Source: Blastobasis lacticolella (lineage: Eukaryota > Arthropoda > Insecta > Lepidoptera > Blastobasidae). Taken from it: DNA of 64,000 bases. The stretch is from positions 3,682,463-3,746,462 of the forward strand of contig LR990051.1 in assembly GCA_905147135.1 (NCBI GenBank), in the 5' to 3' direction. Of this stretch, positions 9,831-18,532 are shown one piece after another. The notes below the pieces were generated by a model. That model made no database searches, was not told the DNA's origin, and saw only the letters and a list, made by a program, of their open reading frames with translations. The translations under genes and the position numbers were made by a program. Numbering within the stretch: position 1 is the first letter of the stretch; each line of letters starts with the position of its first letter.

Positions 9831-12800
9831 GTATGATTTATTTCACATTTATTCATATTCTTTTACAATGTGTCGGAAAGAAATTGAATCGCTCCTGATT
9901 CGATGGTCTAAAGCTTCTTATAGCTAATATAATACTTAGTAGAATGTATAAAATCTAGAGTTTAGGTAAATAAACAAAAAAAATATTTGCAATAAGTAAA
10001 TATTCTGACTTGTGAAGTTTACAAATTCCAATGACTTTTATACTCCTCAGGTTATAACATCAAACAAAATCATCTGTTTTAAAAATACAGTTTTTTTAAA
10101 TTAAGTATCCGTATATGAATCAGTTACTGCCTACTTATAATTTTTTTTTTTATTAATGTGCTTGCTGGCCCTCCCCATGGTTTACACCTGCACAGATTTT
10201 GGACCTCTATAAACATTCAACTATCTCACTGGATCTTATTATTTGCCGGATAAGAAAAATACAAGGAATAATGTAGCTTCTTCTTAGTGAAAGAATTTTC
10301 AAAGTCTGTTCAGTAGTTTCAAACGTTTCCCCCAACATACAAACTTATAAACCTACAAACTTTTCCTCTTTATATTAGTACAGATAGAGGCAATAAAAAA
10401 ATACCATACCCACAAATACATCATTACATTAGGATCATCATCTACAGCCCATTGTGTAGGGCCGGCCCAAGAAGCGATGGCTAGATGTCGTTAAGAGTGA
10501 CATGCGTGCTAACAGACTCACCACAAAGACTGCCGAAGACCGAGCAATATGGGCTATGAAAAGCAGGAAGGCGGACCCTGGGCCCCCGTGTGTTGCGCAG
10601 GAGTGCAACCAGAATTTAGCACCGAGATGATGATCTACAGCCTATTGTACAGTTGACTGTTCTACTTGAGCCTCCTCCACATTTGTATTGAACTTTGCTC
10701 TAACTCATTAGTTACTTTTAAGCTAATGGAATGGGTTTGTGCTGTGATCTCTGACTCTGCCTGACATGACTAACCTAACAATAAAAATATTTATTTAATA
10801 ATTACAGGGGATACCACAAAAATGAATATGATGCAAGCAATAAACAATGCAATGGACATCACACTGAAGAATGATCCGAGTGCTGTCCTGTTTGGTGAAG
10901 ATGTGGCTTTTGGTGGAGTGTTTAGATGTGCATTGGGCTTGCAGGTGATTATATTTTTTATGACATTTTTATTTTTAAACTTAAATAAAATGTATGATTC
11001 ATCTCTTTAAATTTTGAAAGTTTAAGTAGACCAATAAGTCACATCACAACACAGCCTATAACAGTCAATTGCTAAAGTTGAGCCTCCTCCTCATTTGTGG
11101 AGGGTTTCGCCGTAATTACCAGGCTTGGTAGTCTCTCATTGCTTGCTGGAGATTGCAATGTTAAACCTCTTAAGATATAGTCCTATATAACACCCATAAG
11201 TTAAAGTAGTTGGTGCAGTTCTACTCTGAGGAAAACCACATGGCATGAGACCTGAGTGGTTCAGTGGTCAACTTGCCAGTCAGCCACGCAATAAGTCCCG
11301 GGTTCGATTCCCGGCTAGGCAGAAATTTAAATGATGAATTTCAATTTCTATGTATAATAAAAATATGTGTTTAAAAATATATATAAGTAGTATATCAGTT
11401 AGCTAGCATCCATAGTACAAGCTTTGCTTAGTTTAAGGCTAGATAGAGCTGTGTAAATTTGTCCACGATGATTTATTATTATTAATAATTAATTTAATAT
11501 AACAACACACTTTTCTTACTTACTTACTTCACTGGCTCAGGGCTTTGACATAAGAATTCGTCATTGGTCCTTATCCTGCATGATTTGTTCCTTTACAACA
11601 AAAATTGTAGATAGTAAATTTATGTAACAAAACACACCCAGTGTTGTGTCCATTAGTGTGATTTATATTTACTGGTTAAGTAAATAATTAAATGCAAATA
11701 TGCAATACAAATACTGCTATATCCTGGATCACGTCCATGCGGATCCAGGGCCCTTGCGCGTGAGAACACGCACAACCGGGATATTGACGCAAAAATTTAT
11801 TGTATTCTCAAAATTCCAGGAAAAGTATGGGAAGGACCGTGTGTTCAACACACCGTTATGTGAGCAAGGAATCGCAGGATTCGGCATCGGTCTGGCCACG
11901 GCTGGGGCTACTGCCATCGCTGAGATACAGTTTGCGGATTACATATTCCCAGCTTTTGACCAGGTAAAGAAAGTGTTGAATTTAGTTAGGCGTTTCAAAA
12001 TTGAAGCTTTTATTGAGATTGAAACAAAATGGTGGTTTGATGGATGGTTACAAATATCATCATCAGCCGGAAGACGCCCACTGCTGGGCATAGGCTTCCC
12101 CCAGAGATTTCCACAAAGGCCAGTCTTGTGCCTTCCGCATCCAAATGGTACCTGCGATCTTTACCAAGTCTTCCGGAACGTGGTCGCCACTCGAGAACTT
12201 TCCTGCTCCATCAGCCATCTGTTCTGCGAGCGATGTGCCTTGCTTATTAAAGCCATTTTGTGCCATTTAAGCTTGGCCTTCATTCGGGTTATGTCGGTGA
12301 CCTTAGTTCTCTTGTGGATCGCCTCATTCCTGAATCGATCGCGCAAAGAGACTCCGAGCATAGCCCTTTCCATCGTCATTTGACAGTGACTTTTCTTATA
12401 AGACCCACTGTAAGTTACAAATGTGTATACCTAGTAATCAAATTAAATCAAGCACCTAAATGTCCCATCAGAAATAGTGTATATCAATAATTTATAATTT
12501 GTAGGCACAGTTAAGATTTGTAGAGTGTTACCTAACACGTGATTTTCATATTTATCACACAGCTTATCAGAGAGATAAACATTTCTTAAAGCAATGTCAG
12601 AAATAGACACGAAATTCGTTCAACGGGTGCTTGTAGTACAATTTAGTATTTTAAAATCGGATCGTGGATCTTGAGATCGAATTAGGAGATAGCTCCTATA
12701 GTTACGGATTTCCCATCACCATTTAGATTGCCTACTCTGAACAAAGCGGCCAAGGCGCGCGACCGCTCGGGCGGGCAGTACGCGATTCTAAAGAACGAAT

Positions 12801-15800
12801 TATGCTATCTCTTATAGTTACGGATTTCTCCTCAGTGACCCATTTAAAGTGTATTATATACTCAGGAAAACACCATAATTAATGAATATGAGTTTATTAA
12901 GATATTTGACTTATATCGAACAAAAGACGTTAGGAATAATGCAGAGACAGCTAGAAGGTTGCGATTTGCGAGTTGCTCAAACAGCCACGCCTCAAATAGG
13001 CTGCATTTGGATACCACAGAGTGCTCACCCTGTACATAACCCCCCGTGACCCTAGCTAGTGAACAAAGCGGCAAAGGCGCGCTACCGGTCTGACGGGCAG
13101 CACGCCTGCGGCGGGCGCGCGGTTATTTCTTATTTTAAAATCGGCTTCGTGGTTGCTTAGAACTCCACTATCTCTTATAGTTTCTGATTTCTCGTCCCTG
13201 ACCCATTTAAACTAGTCACCACCCCCCATGACCCCAGCTAGTGAACGAAGCGGCGAAGGCGCGCTACCGCTCGGGCGGGCAGCACGCGTGCGGCGGGCTG
13301 ACGGTGCGCGCGCCCGCCGGCGCCGTCGGCCACGGCGGACTCTACCACAGCCAGTGCCCGGAGGCGTTCTTCGCGCATGCACCCGGACTCAAGGTAATAC
13401 GGCCTCGTATGTTTCTCTTACTAATTACTAGGCAGATATTTGATAGCCTTCTGCGAGAGCCAACGGCTTCCGACGATTGGATGCAGAAGACAAGGCGAAG
13501 TGGTGAGGAATGAGTTGGAAAGATAAGCGCTAGGATGTTGATAACTGTATTTTTTTTTTTGCAATAAAGTGTTTACATACATACATGATTTGACCACCAT
13601 CCCACCCGATAGGATGCGAGAATGTGCCCAAAGATACAGCATGCCTGTCTAGAACCAGTGTATTCTCTCTCGCCTTGAAAGAGTCCATATTGTACTGTAC
13701 ACTCGCGTGCCCCAGAAACCCTCTCCTGACTCAGTACACCCCGTGTCCCACAAATCCCCTGACCCTATAAACCCTGTGCCCTTTTCCCTTAGCCATCGAC
13801 GTGCGATTGCACAGCCCCCACAAACCCCTGTGCTGAATGAAACTGCCAAAGCCCTCTACCCCAGACTGGCATGTGACCACATCCAAGCTTAGGTCATCAA
13901 TGAGTTAAACAGTCCTTCCCAAAGCCTTTGCACTATAACATGCGGTTCTTCAAAAAGCATGTCTACAGGTATCTCAAAGGCCGGCACCTCATCCGATCAC
14001 CTCAGATTGCTTATGTCCTGTAGGCCAATTCCGTAACCCTGCTGCCAACAATTCTCTGATTTCATTGTTAATCAATCGTTACTTTTGCGATTACGTATGA
14101 TCGATTTAATAGTTTCAGTTTATTGCAACCTATTAAATCGATGATACGGAATGGCAAAAGTAACAATTTCAATCATTGAAATCAGAGAATTGTTGGCATA
14201 CGTAATTAGCCTACTGGTCGACGGTGGCCACTTTCCATATGGTGGTACGTCAGTCAGAACCACAAAAAAATAATTAAAGATTATATTTTCTTTCTTTCAT
14301 CATGCGAAACCGAATAACAACAAAGAAGGAAATTCACAATAAAATATAATCCTGGAGGGCAATGCTAGAGGGGACTACATATTGGTAATAATCCGACGTG
14401 CCTACAAAATGTCAAATGATTTTAATCTGATATGATAGCAACCGTTGCCCCACTTATTCGTCACGTAATTGTACTTATCTGTTGAACCTCCACCTCCCGA
14501 TCCTCAGGTGGTAGTCCCCCGAGGACCAATCACGGCCAAGGGTCTCCTGCTGTCCTGCATCCAAGACCAGGACCCCTGCATCTTCCTGGAGCCCAAGATC
14601 CTGTACCGGTCAGCCGCTGAAGAGGTGCCCGTGGAGGATTATACACTCCCGTTGGGGAAGGCGCAGGTGCTAAGGGAAGGTACTCCGAAAAATAAGCAAT
14701 TCTTCTAATTACAATAATGTACAGTGACGAGGTGCCAATAAGCGCCCGAGATAGTTTAACTAAAATCAGGGTTTACTATATAGGACCACATTTACACATC
14801 ACATTATAAAATACAGAATTTGTAAGTAAATGACGGCCGTGTGGTGTCCGGCAGAGTAGAATAGCACCAACCCCTTACACTCGTGGGTGTCGTACAAGGC
14901 GACTAATGTTTTCGAGGCGAAAGATCAAGAGTCTCCGTAGTCTGGAAAATGGGCAGCAGCATTTTCCATTTTTATATTTAAACACTGCTATCTCCAACCC
15001 TGTGCCAAGCGTGGAGATTATGGCAATAAACTCCCCTTTCGTGGGAGAGGCCCTTAGTCCTGCAGTGGACTATTACGGGCTGTGATGATGAAGTAAATGG
15101 AAGTTGGTGATAACTCCATATCGACAATTCAAATGTACGAAATCCCGTCCCCCAGGCGACGCAGCCACCCTCGTAGGCTGGGGCACGCAGCTCCACGTGT
15201 TGCTGGAAGTCGCCCAGATGGCAGAGGATAAGCTCGGCGCGCGCTGTGACGTCATCGACCTCATGTCCATCCTGCCTTGGGACGAGGAGACCGTTTGTAA
15301 TGTGAGTGTGTGGGGGATTTGTTTTTGGGGTGGTAAGAAAGACAACATCTTTCAAGTTTCATTAAATCCTGGTTTCGCTCTCGCTCAGCACGCGAGGGCC
15401 CTGGGTCCGCTATCTTGCTTCTCTTGGTCCACTTGGCTCGTTCTTCAGTTTATTGGCATGCATGTCATTATTAACGAGTCTGGCCATAGCTTGCCTGGCT
15501 GGCCTCTCCTTTCCGTGCCTAGCGGGGGTGTCTTGGCCAGATAGGTTCCCTACTTAATATGCCGGTTTGCGCACGACATGACCATGCCATACCATAGAAA
15601 TGGACGAATGATTATGATATAAACGTGTATTCCAATCCCGTGTACAGTCCGTGAAGAAAACCGGGCGCTGTCTGGTGGCTCATGAGGCGCCCATCACTTC
15701 GGGCTTCGGGGCAGAGCTGGCGGCAACAGTACAGGTAAATTCTGACTTCGGTCGCTAAAATTCGGTTATTACGTTCCGGTTCGGTTCCCGTGGAAACAAC

Positions 15801-16662
15801 ATTAAATTTCGAGATAAATTGTAGCTTATGTGCTATTCTGAGTAACGGAGTAACAAATATCAATTCAAACATCCTTACAAACTTGCGCATTTATTATGTT
15901 ATACAAACGAACTGACATTGGTACCCGAATCGCAAAACTGTGGCAATGGACAGGCCACGAGCTCGCAGAACCGATGGCCTATGGGGCGGAAAGGTTCTGG
16001 AGTGGCGACACACTACGACCTCGTAATGGTAAGGAGCCGATGGCATTAAAAGCACAGCTCGATGTGAAGGGGAGGCCTGCGTTCAGCAGTGAACGTCTTA
16101 CGCATCACCACCAACAGCGAACATCAACTGCATTGGTGAAGGGTAATCTCGTAAGTTTCTATGGTTAAGCAGTCTATGGAGGTCTTACCGTGAGGAGGAG
16201 TTAGGAGGCTCAAGCCCTGGTTACCTGTAGTGGACCAAAAAGTTAATAGTTGTGTTGTGGGTCTGTCATCACTGCAGCCAAGCATAGAATTAATGGCTAA
16301 TTTTAGAAAATTATGGTAATGAAAACGCCTATGTATTTATGATGTTGGAAACATCTTTGCCCTGAGCGCCTTGGGAGTTCAACAGACTCCCGTACCGTGC
16401 CGGCAAACGGCATGATGCCTTGTCTTGGACAACACTCCCTCCTCTTGTGCGTATCCCGTACTTCAAAATCGTTCCACTTCAGTTGGGTGTTCCATGACAA
16501 TGACCTTATTTTTATTCACAGGAAGAGTGTTTCTTGCATCTGGAGGCGCCCATAGCGCGCGTGTGCGGCTGGGACGCGCCTTTCCCTCACGTATACGAGC
16601 CCTTCTATCTCCCGGACAAGTGGAGATGCTACCAAGCCCTCGCCGATTTGTTAAAGTTCTAG
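9707..16662 (+). CDS. BCKDHB: 2-oxoisovalerate dehydrogenase E1 beta subunit, eight exons
   Basis: Exons: 9707-9830, 10808-10944, 11820-11963, 13238-13393, 14508-14679, 15156-15301, 15648-15734 and 16522-16662. They sum to 369 codons including the stop, and every junction is GT-AG with matching phase. The product is the mitochondrial E1 beta chain that, with E1 alpha and thiamine diphosphate, decarboxylates branched-chain 2-oxo acids from Leu, Ile and Val. Signatures in order are [76 protein letters not shown], a transketolase C-terminal domain with [25 protein letters not shown] and [15 protein letters not shown]. The basic, Ser-rich N-terminus fits a mitochondrial presequence. Length is close to the human 392-residue precursor. 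Exon 4 is strikingly GC-rich and has two broken tandem copies upstream. Confidence 0.97.
10445..10635 (+). mobile_element. RTE-like LINE 3' end in BCKDHB intron 1
   Basis: The frame reads [17 protein letters not shown], then [10 protein letters not shown] and KADPGPP. This is the usual C-terminal end of RTE-type polyproteins, followed by an ATGATGAT tail. It is 5'-truncated and lies between exons 1 and 2. Confidence 0.8.
10808..10944 (+). CDS. BCKDHB: BCKDHB exon 2
   Basis: Acceptor ATTACAG precedes GGGATACC. The exon encodes [13 protein letters not shown] and the E1 beta block [18 protein letters not shown], and ends CAG before GTGATT at a codon boundary. Confidence 0.95.
11251..11327 (+). 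repeat. tRNA-derived SINE head in BCKDHB intron 2
   Basis: A box-like TGGTTCAGTGGTCA and B box GGGTTCGATTCCC lie at tRNA spacing, followed by CCGGCTAGGCA. The first bases do not pair with the last, so this is a SINE head and not a working tRNA. A related copy lies on the minus strand at 60440-60512. Confidence 0.7.
11820..11963 (+). CDS. BCKDHB: BCKDHB exon 3
   Basis: Acceptor TTCCAG precedes GAAAAG. The 48 codons include [20 protein letters not shown] and [17 protein letters not shown], the most conserved part of E1 beta. The donor is CAG before GTAAAG, phase 0. Confidence 0.97.
12047..12390 (-). mobile_element. RTE-like LINE C-terminal fragment in BCKDHB intron 3
   Basis: The minus strand reads [19 protein letters not shown], then [17 protein letters not shown], and a W-rich end LGEAYAQQW. 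This is a familiar C-terminus of lepidopteran RTE-type LINEs. It is broken by frame shifts. A second copy of the family lies at 15895-16150 on the plus strand. Confidence 0.85.
12649..12784 (+). repeat. Broken tandem copy A of BCKDHB intron 3/exon 4 junction
   Basis: Bases 12649-12737 resemble the intron just before true exon 4 (TTTTAAAATCGG, later ATAGTTACGGATTTC). Bases 12738-12784 resemble the start of exon 4 (ACAAAGCGGCCAAGGCGCGC, then CGCTCGGGCGGGCAG). The acceptor region is lost, and the exon-like part stops after about 47 bases without a donor. Confidence 0.8.
12801..13120 (+). repeat. Broken tandem copy B of BCKDHB intron 3/exon 4 junction
   Basis: An intron-like part at 12805-12848 (CTATCTCTTATAGTTACGG) is split by about 190 bp of unrelated DNA. 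It resumes at CCCCCCGTGACC and runs into an exon-like part at 13056-13120, preceded by an AG as at true exon 4 (CCTAG versus CCCAG). It keeps about 20 codons of reading frame with substitutions, including Glu to Lys, then runs into intron sequence with no good donor. It is probably not spliced. Confidence 0.8.
13238..13393 (+). CDS. BCKDHB: BCKDHB exon 4 (functional copy)
   Basis: Acceptor CCCCAG precedes CTAGTGAACGAAG. The 52 codons read [13 protein letters not shown], then [20 protein letters not shown], and end CTCAAG before GTAATA, phase 0. GC content is far above its flanks and above most other exons of the gene. The upstream 100 bases are shared with tandem copies A and B. Confidence 0.97.
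13545..13590 (+). repeat. TGTATG-type retroelement tail
   Basis: A T-run followed by GCAATAAAGTGTTTACATAC and CATACATGA. Similar words (TATGTATGTAAACTCTTT) occur at 9007-9040 and 32155-32185, consistent with one dispersed family. Confidence 0.4.
13638..13712 (-). mobile_element. Short CR1/jockey-like LINE 3' fragment
   Basis: GCATGCCTGTCTAGAACCAG and TCGCCTTGAAAGAGTCCATA line up with the 3' end of the LINE copy at 36482-36550. It is reversed relative to BCKDHB and lies in intron 4. Confidence 0.6.
14020..14214. mobile_element. Foldback MITE in BCKDHB intron 4
   Basis: An almost complete palindrome of about 195 bp. The left arm (GTAGGCCAATTCCGTA … CCAACAATTCTCTGATTTCA … ATCGATTTAATAG) is repeated in reverse complement on the right (CTATTAAATCGATGATACGG … TGAAATCAGAGAATTGTTGG … CTAATTAGCCTAC analogue). 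Arms are about 85 bp with small indels around a short loop. Confidence 0.85.
14508..14679 (+). CDS. BCKDHB: BCKDHB exon 5
   Basis: Acceptor TCCTCAG precedes GTGGTAGTC. It encodes [29 protein letters not shown] and [15 protein letters not shown], and ends GAAG before GTACTC, phase 1. Confidence 0.97.
14834..15091 (+). repeat. GATGAT-tailed dispersed repeat, copy 2 (BCKDHB intron 5)
   Basis: Near-identical in layout to the copy at 1987-2242, including CGTACAAGGCGACTAATGTT and the closing GGGCTGTGATGATGA. It occupies over half of the intron and ends about 64 bp before the exon 6 acceptor. Confidence 0.8.
15156..15301 (+). CDS. BCKDHB: BCKDHB exon 6
   Basis: Acceptor CCCCCAG precedes GCGACGCAG. 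It encodes [19 protein letters not shown] and [19 protein letters not shown], the start of the transketolase C-terminal domain. The donor is AAT before GTGAGT, phase 0. Confidence 0.97.
15648..15734 (+). CDS. BCKDHB: BCKDHB exon 7
   Basis: Acceptor TGTACAG. Twenty-nine codons read [20 protein letters not shown] then GAELAATVQ, and end CAG before GTAAAT, phase 0. Confidence 0.97.
15895..16150 (+). mobile_element. RTE-like LINE fragment in BCKDHB intron 7
   Basis: The plus strand reads [20 protein letters not shown] and a following broken RPRNG region. It is the same family as the minus-strand piece at 12047-12390. It is decayed and short. Confidence 0.7.
16522..16662 (+). CDS. BCKDHB: BCKDHB exon 8 (stop codon)
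   Basis: Acceptor TTCACAG. It encodes [20 protein letters not shown], then [14 protein letters not shown], and ends LLKF with TAG at 16660-16662. An AATAAA at 16693-16698, only about 30 bases further on, is the likely polyadenylation signal. Confidence 0.97.
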   Translation, partial: EECFLHLEAPIARVCGWDAPFPHVYEPFYLPDKWRCYQALADLLKF

Positions 16663-16692
16663 TGTTACGTTTGAATTGTAAATCGTTGGTGC

Positions 16693-16698
16693 AATAAA
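16693..16698 (+). terminator. BCKDHB polyadenylation signal
   Basis: AATAAA in the context GGTGCAATAAAGTTTGG, about 30 bases after the stop codon. This gives a short 3' UTR. Confidence 0.7.
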
Positions 16699-18532
16699 GT
16701 TTGGTTTTGTTGAGCTTATGGTCGTTTCTTGATTGTTGGATTAGCTGATCCCTTTTGGTTGGGAGCGAAACTAGCCTGAAGAATCGCCGTGTTGAAAGTA
16801 CTGGTGGTAGGACTCTGTCAACTATCCACCTGTGTGGGTACGCCCTCGCTATTTCCGACACCAACAATTTCTTTGGATGATAAGGCAAATCCAGGCGGTG
16901 CCACAACAAAGGCACAAGATCGAAAATGCCGGTGTCAGCATAATCACCTGTACATATAACTTCATTATGAGTTCACAGCAGTACACTGCCTGTATTTACT
17001 TAAATTGGACTTGCATACCATTCATAATTTGAATCCCGTAGTTTCAGTCGACAAGAGTGGAGCTAGGGTGACGAGGCGTACTCTGTCTGTCTCCGAGCGA
17101 GACACGGCGTAGAAAAATGTTGCCCTTGCAATAGGTGAAAACGCGAAAAGCCAGATTAAAAAATATTTTTAAACTTCGACGAAAAAAGAAGTTTTAAGTT
17201 TCGACCTGTGGCATCGTGGCCCTCGAACGGACGAACCGATTTCGATGCGGTTTTGTATATCTGTAAGCCAGTTTAATCTCTGTCTCAATAACATTGTATC
17301 TGTAAACTTGGTCTGGGTTTTCCATAGTTTTTCGGTCGATTTGGTTAGTCTACTCTTTAACCTGTTAGAGTTGTCAACAAAGTAAATATGATTGATCCCA
17401 TTTTATTTTACATAACTAAAGTGAAAATTGAAAGGAGATTTATCTTATAATCAATTTATTAAAAATCAATATCAATCCATAAAAATAATGCTAGAAATTA
17501 AGAACAGTTAGTCAATACACTAGTTAACATTAATGTCAATCTTATGAAATTAAAAAAACCTTAGAAGAAACAAAAAATAGCGCAATTTTAAAGTCTATTA
17601 TTAAAAAACACATACAAATATAATGTGTCGATATTTAAAATAAAATAGAAATCATTACCTAAGTATATTGTAAGAAATGGAAATAACCCTAAGAAATTAC
17701 TTACCTAACTATGACAAACGTATCTTTAACAATTTGTTCAAAATGTCTATGAAAATTCAGTAACAAATGGATGTTAATTGAGAAATGTTAATATTTACAT
17801 TTACAAACTAAAGTTACTGCCACAAATGAATGAAATGAAAACAGATCAATGTTTTAACATATTAAACACATACACCATTTTAAACAGACAAACTTTTAAC
17901 TGACAAACACTGGCAATGTGGACTTCCAACCAGATTGAATATTTTTTGTCCAAAAACAAAAATTTCCATAACAAAATGCTAACAGTCAAATGCATGCACT
18001 AAATCCTATTTAAAATAACACTTTCCCGTAAATATATTTGTAAATATAGTGACAACATTGATGCAAGCAGGCACTGTGCGCTCAGCGCAATGATCATCTT
18101 ATGAAGTAATTTTGTTAAACATAAAACACATACAAGCAATTCTTTTCCGTTATAGTAACACAAGTTAATTTTTTTATTAGAACCTCACCTATTATGCAAT
18201 TATGTTGAATTATTATGAATATATGAATCTAATCATAATAAAGGATTGATTCTGGTCACTGATTAGGCAATTCCATTAAACTTGTATTTAACTAAAAATG
18301 TTTAGAATATTGTTATGAATACAGAATCTATCCTTTAATATTTATAACTTATTTTAACTTATGACGTAACATACTCAAAGCAGTGACTAAAATTATAACG
18401 AAGATGACTGACAGTCTGAGAGAAGTACTATACAAGGCAATAAGGTTTGCAATAAATAAAATTTAGCTGGCAACTTTGTGTTACTTGTGAGTCTCATTAA
18501 TTGAAATAAAATAAGTCATGTGCGAAACAGCG
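16699..18532. other. Convergent spacer: BCKDHB end to LEMD3 3' UTR
   Basis: No gene is seen. 17100-17340 carries degenerate dispersed repeat sequence (CGAACCGATTTCGATGCGG). From about 17450 to 18532 the sequence is very AT-rich and free of recognised repeats, which fits a long LEMD3 3' UTR. A minus-strand AATAAA (TTTATT at 17455-17460) could be its end. Confidence 0.45.

Noticed and set aside
11251..11327. Functional tRNA gene
   Set aside because: Good A and B boxes but the acceptor-stem halves do not pair. Better explained as a SINE head. The same holds for 43421, 47985, 60512 and 61456.
13056..13120. Alternative functional exon of BCKDHB (copy B)
   Set aside because: It keeps an AG and an open frame but has no good donor and covers only part of the exon, so it cannot replace exon 4.
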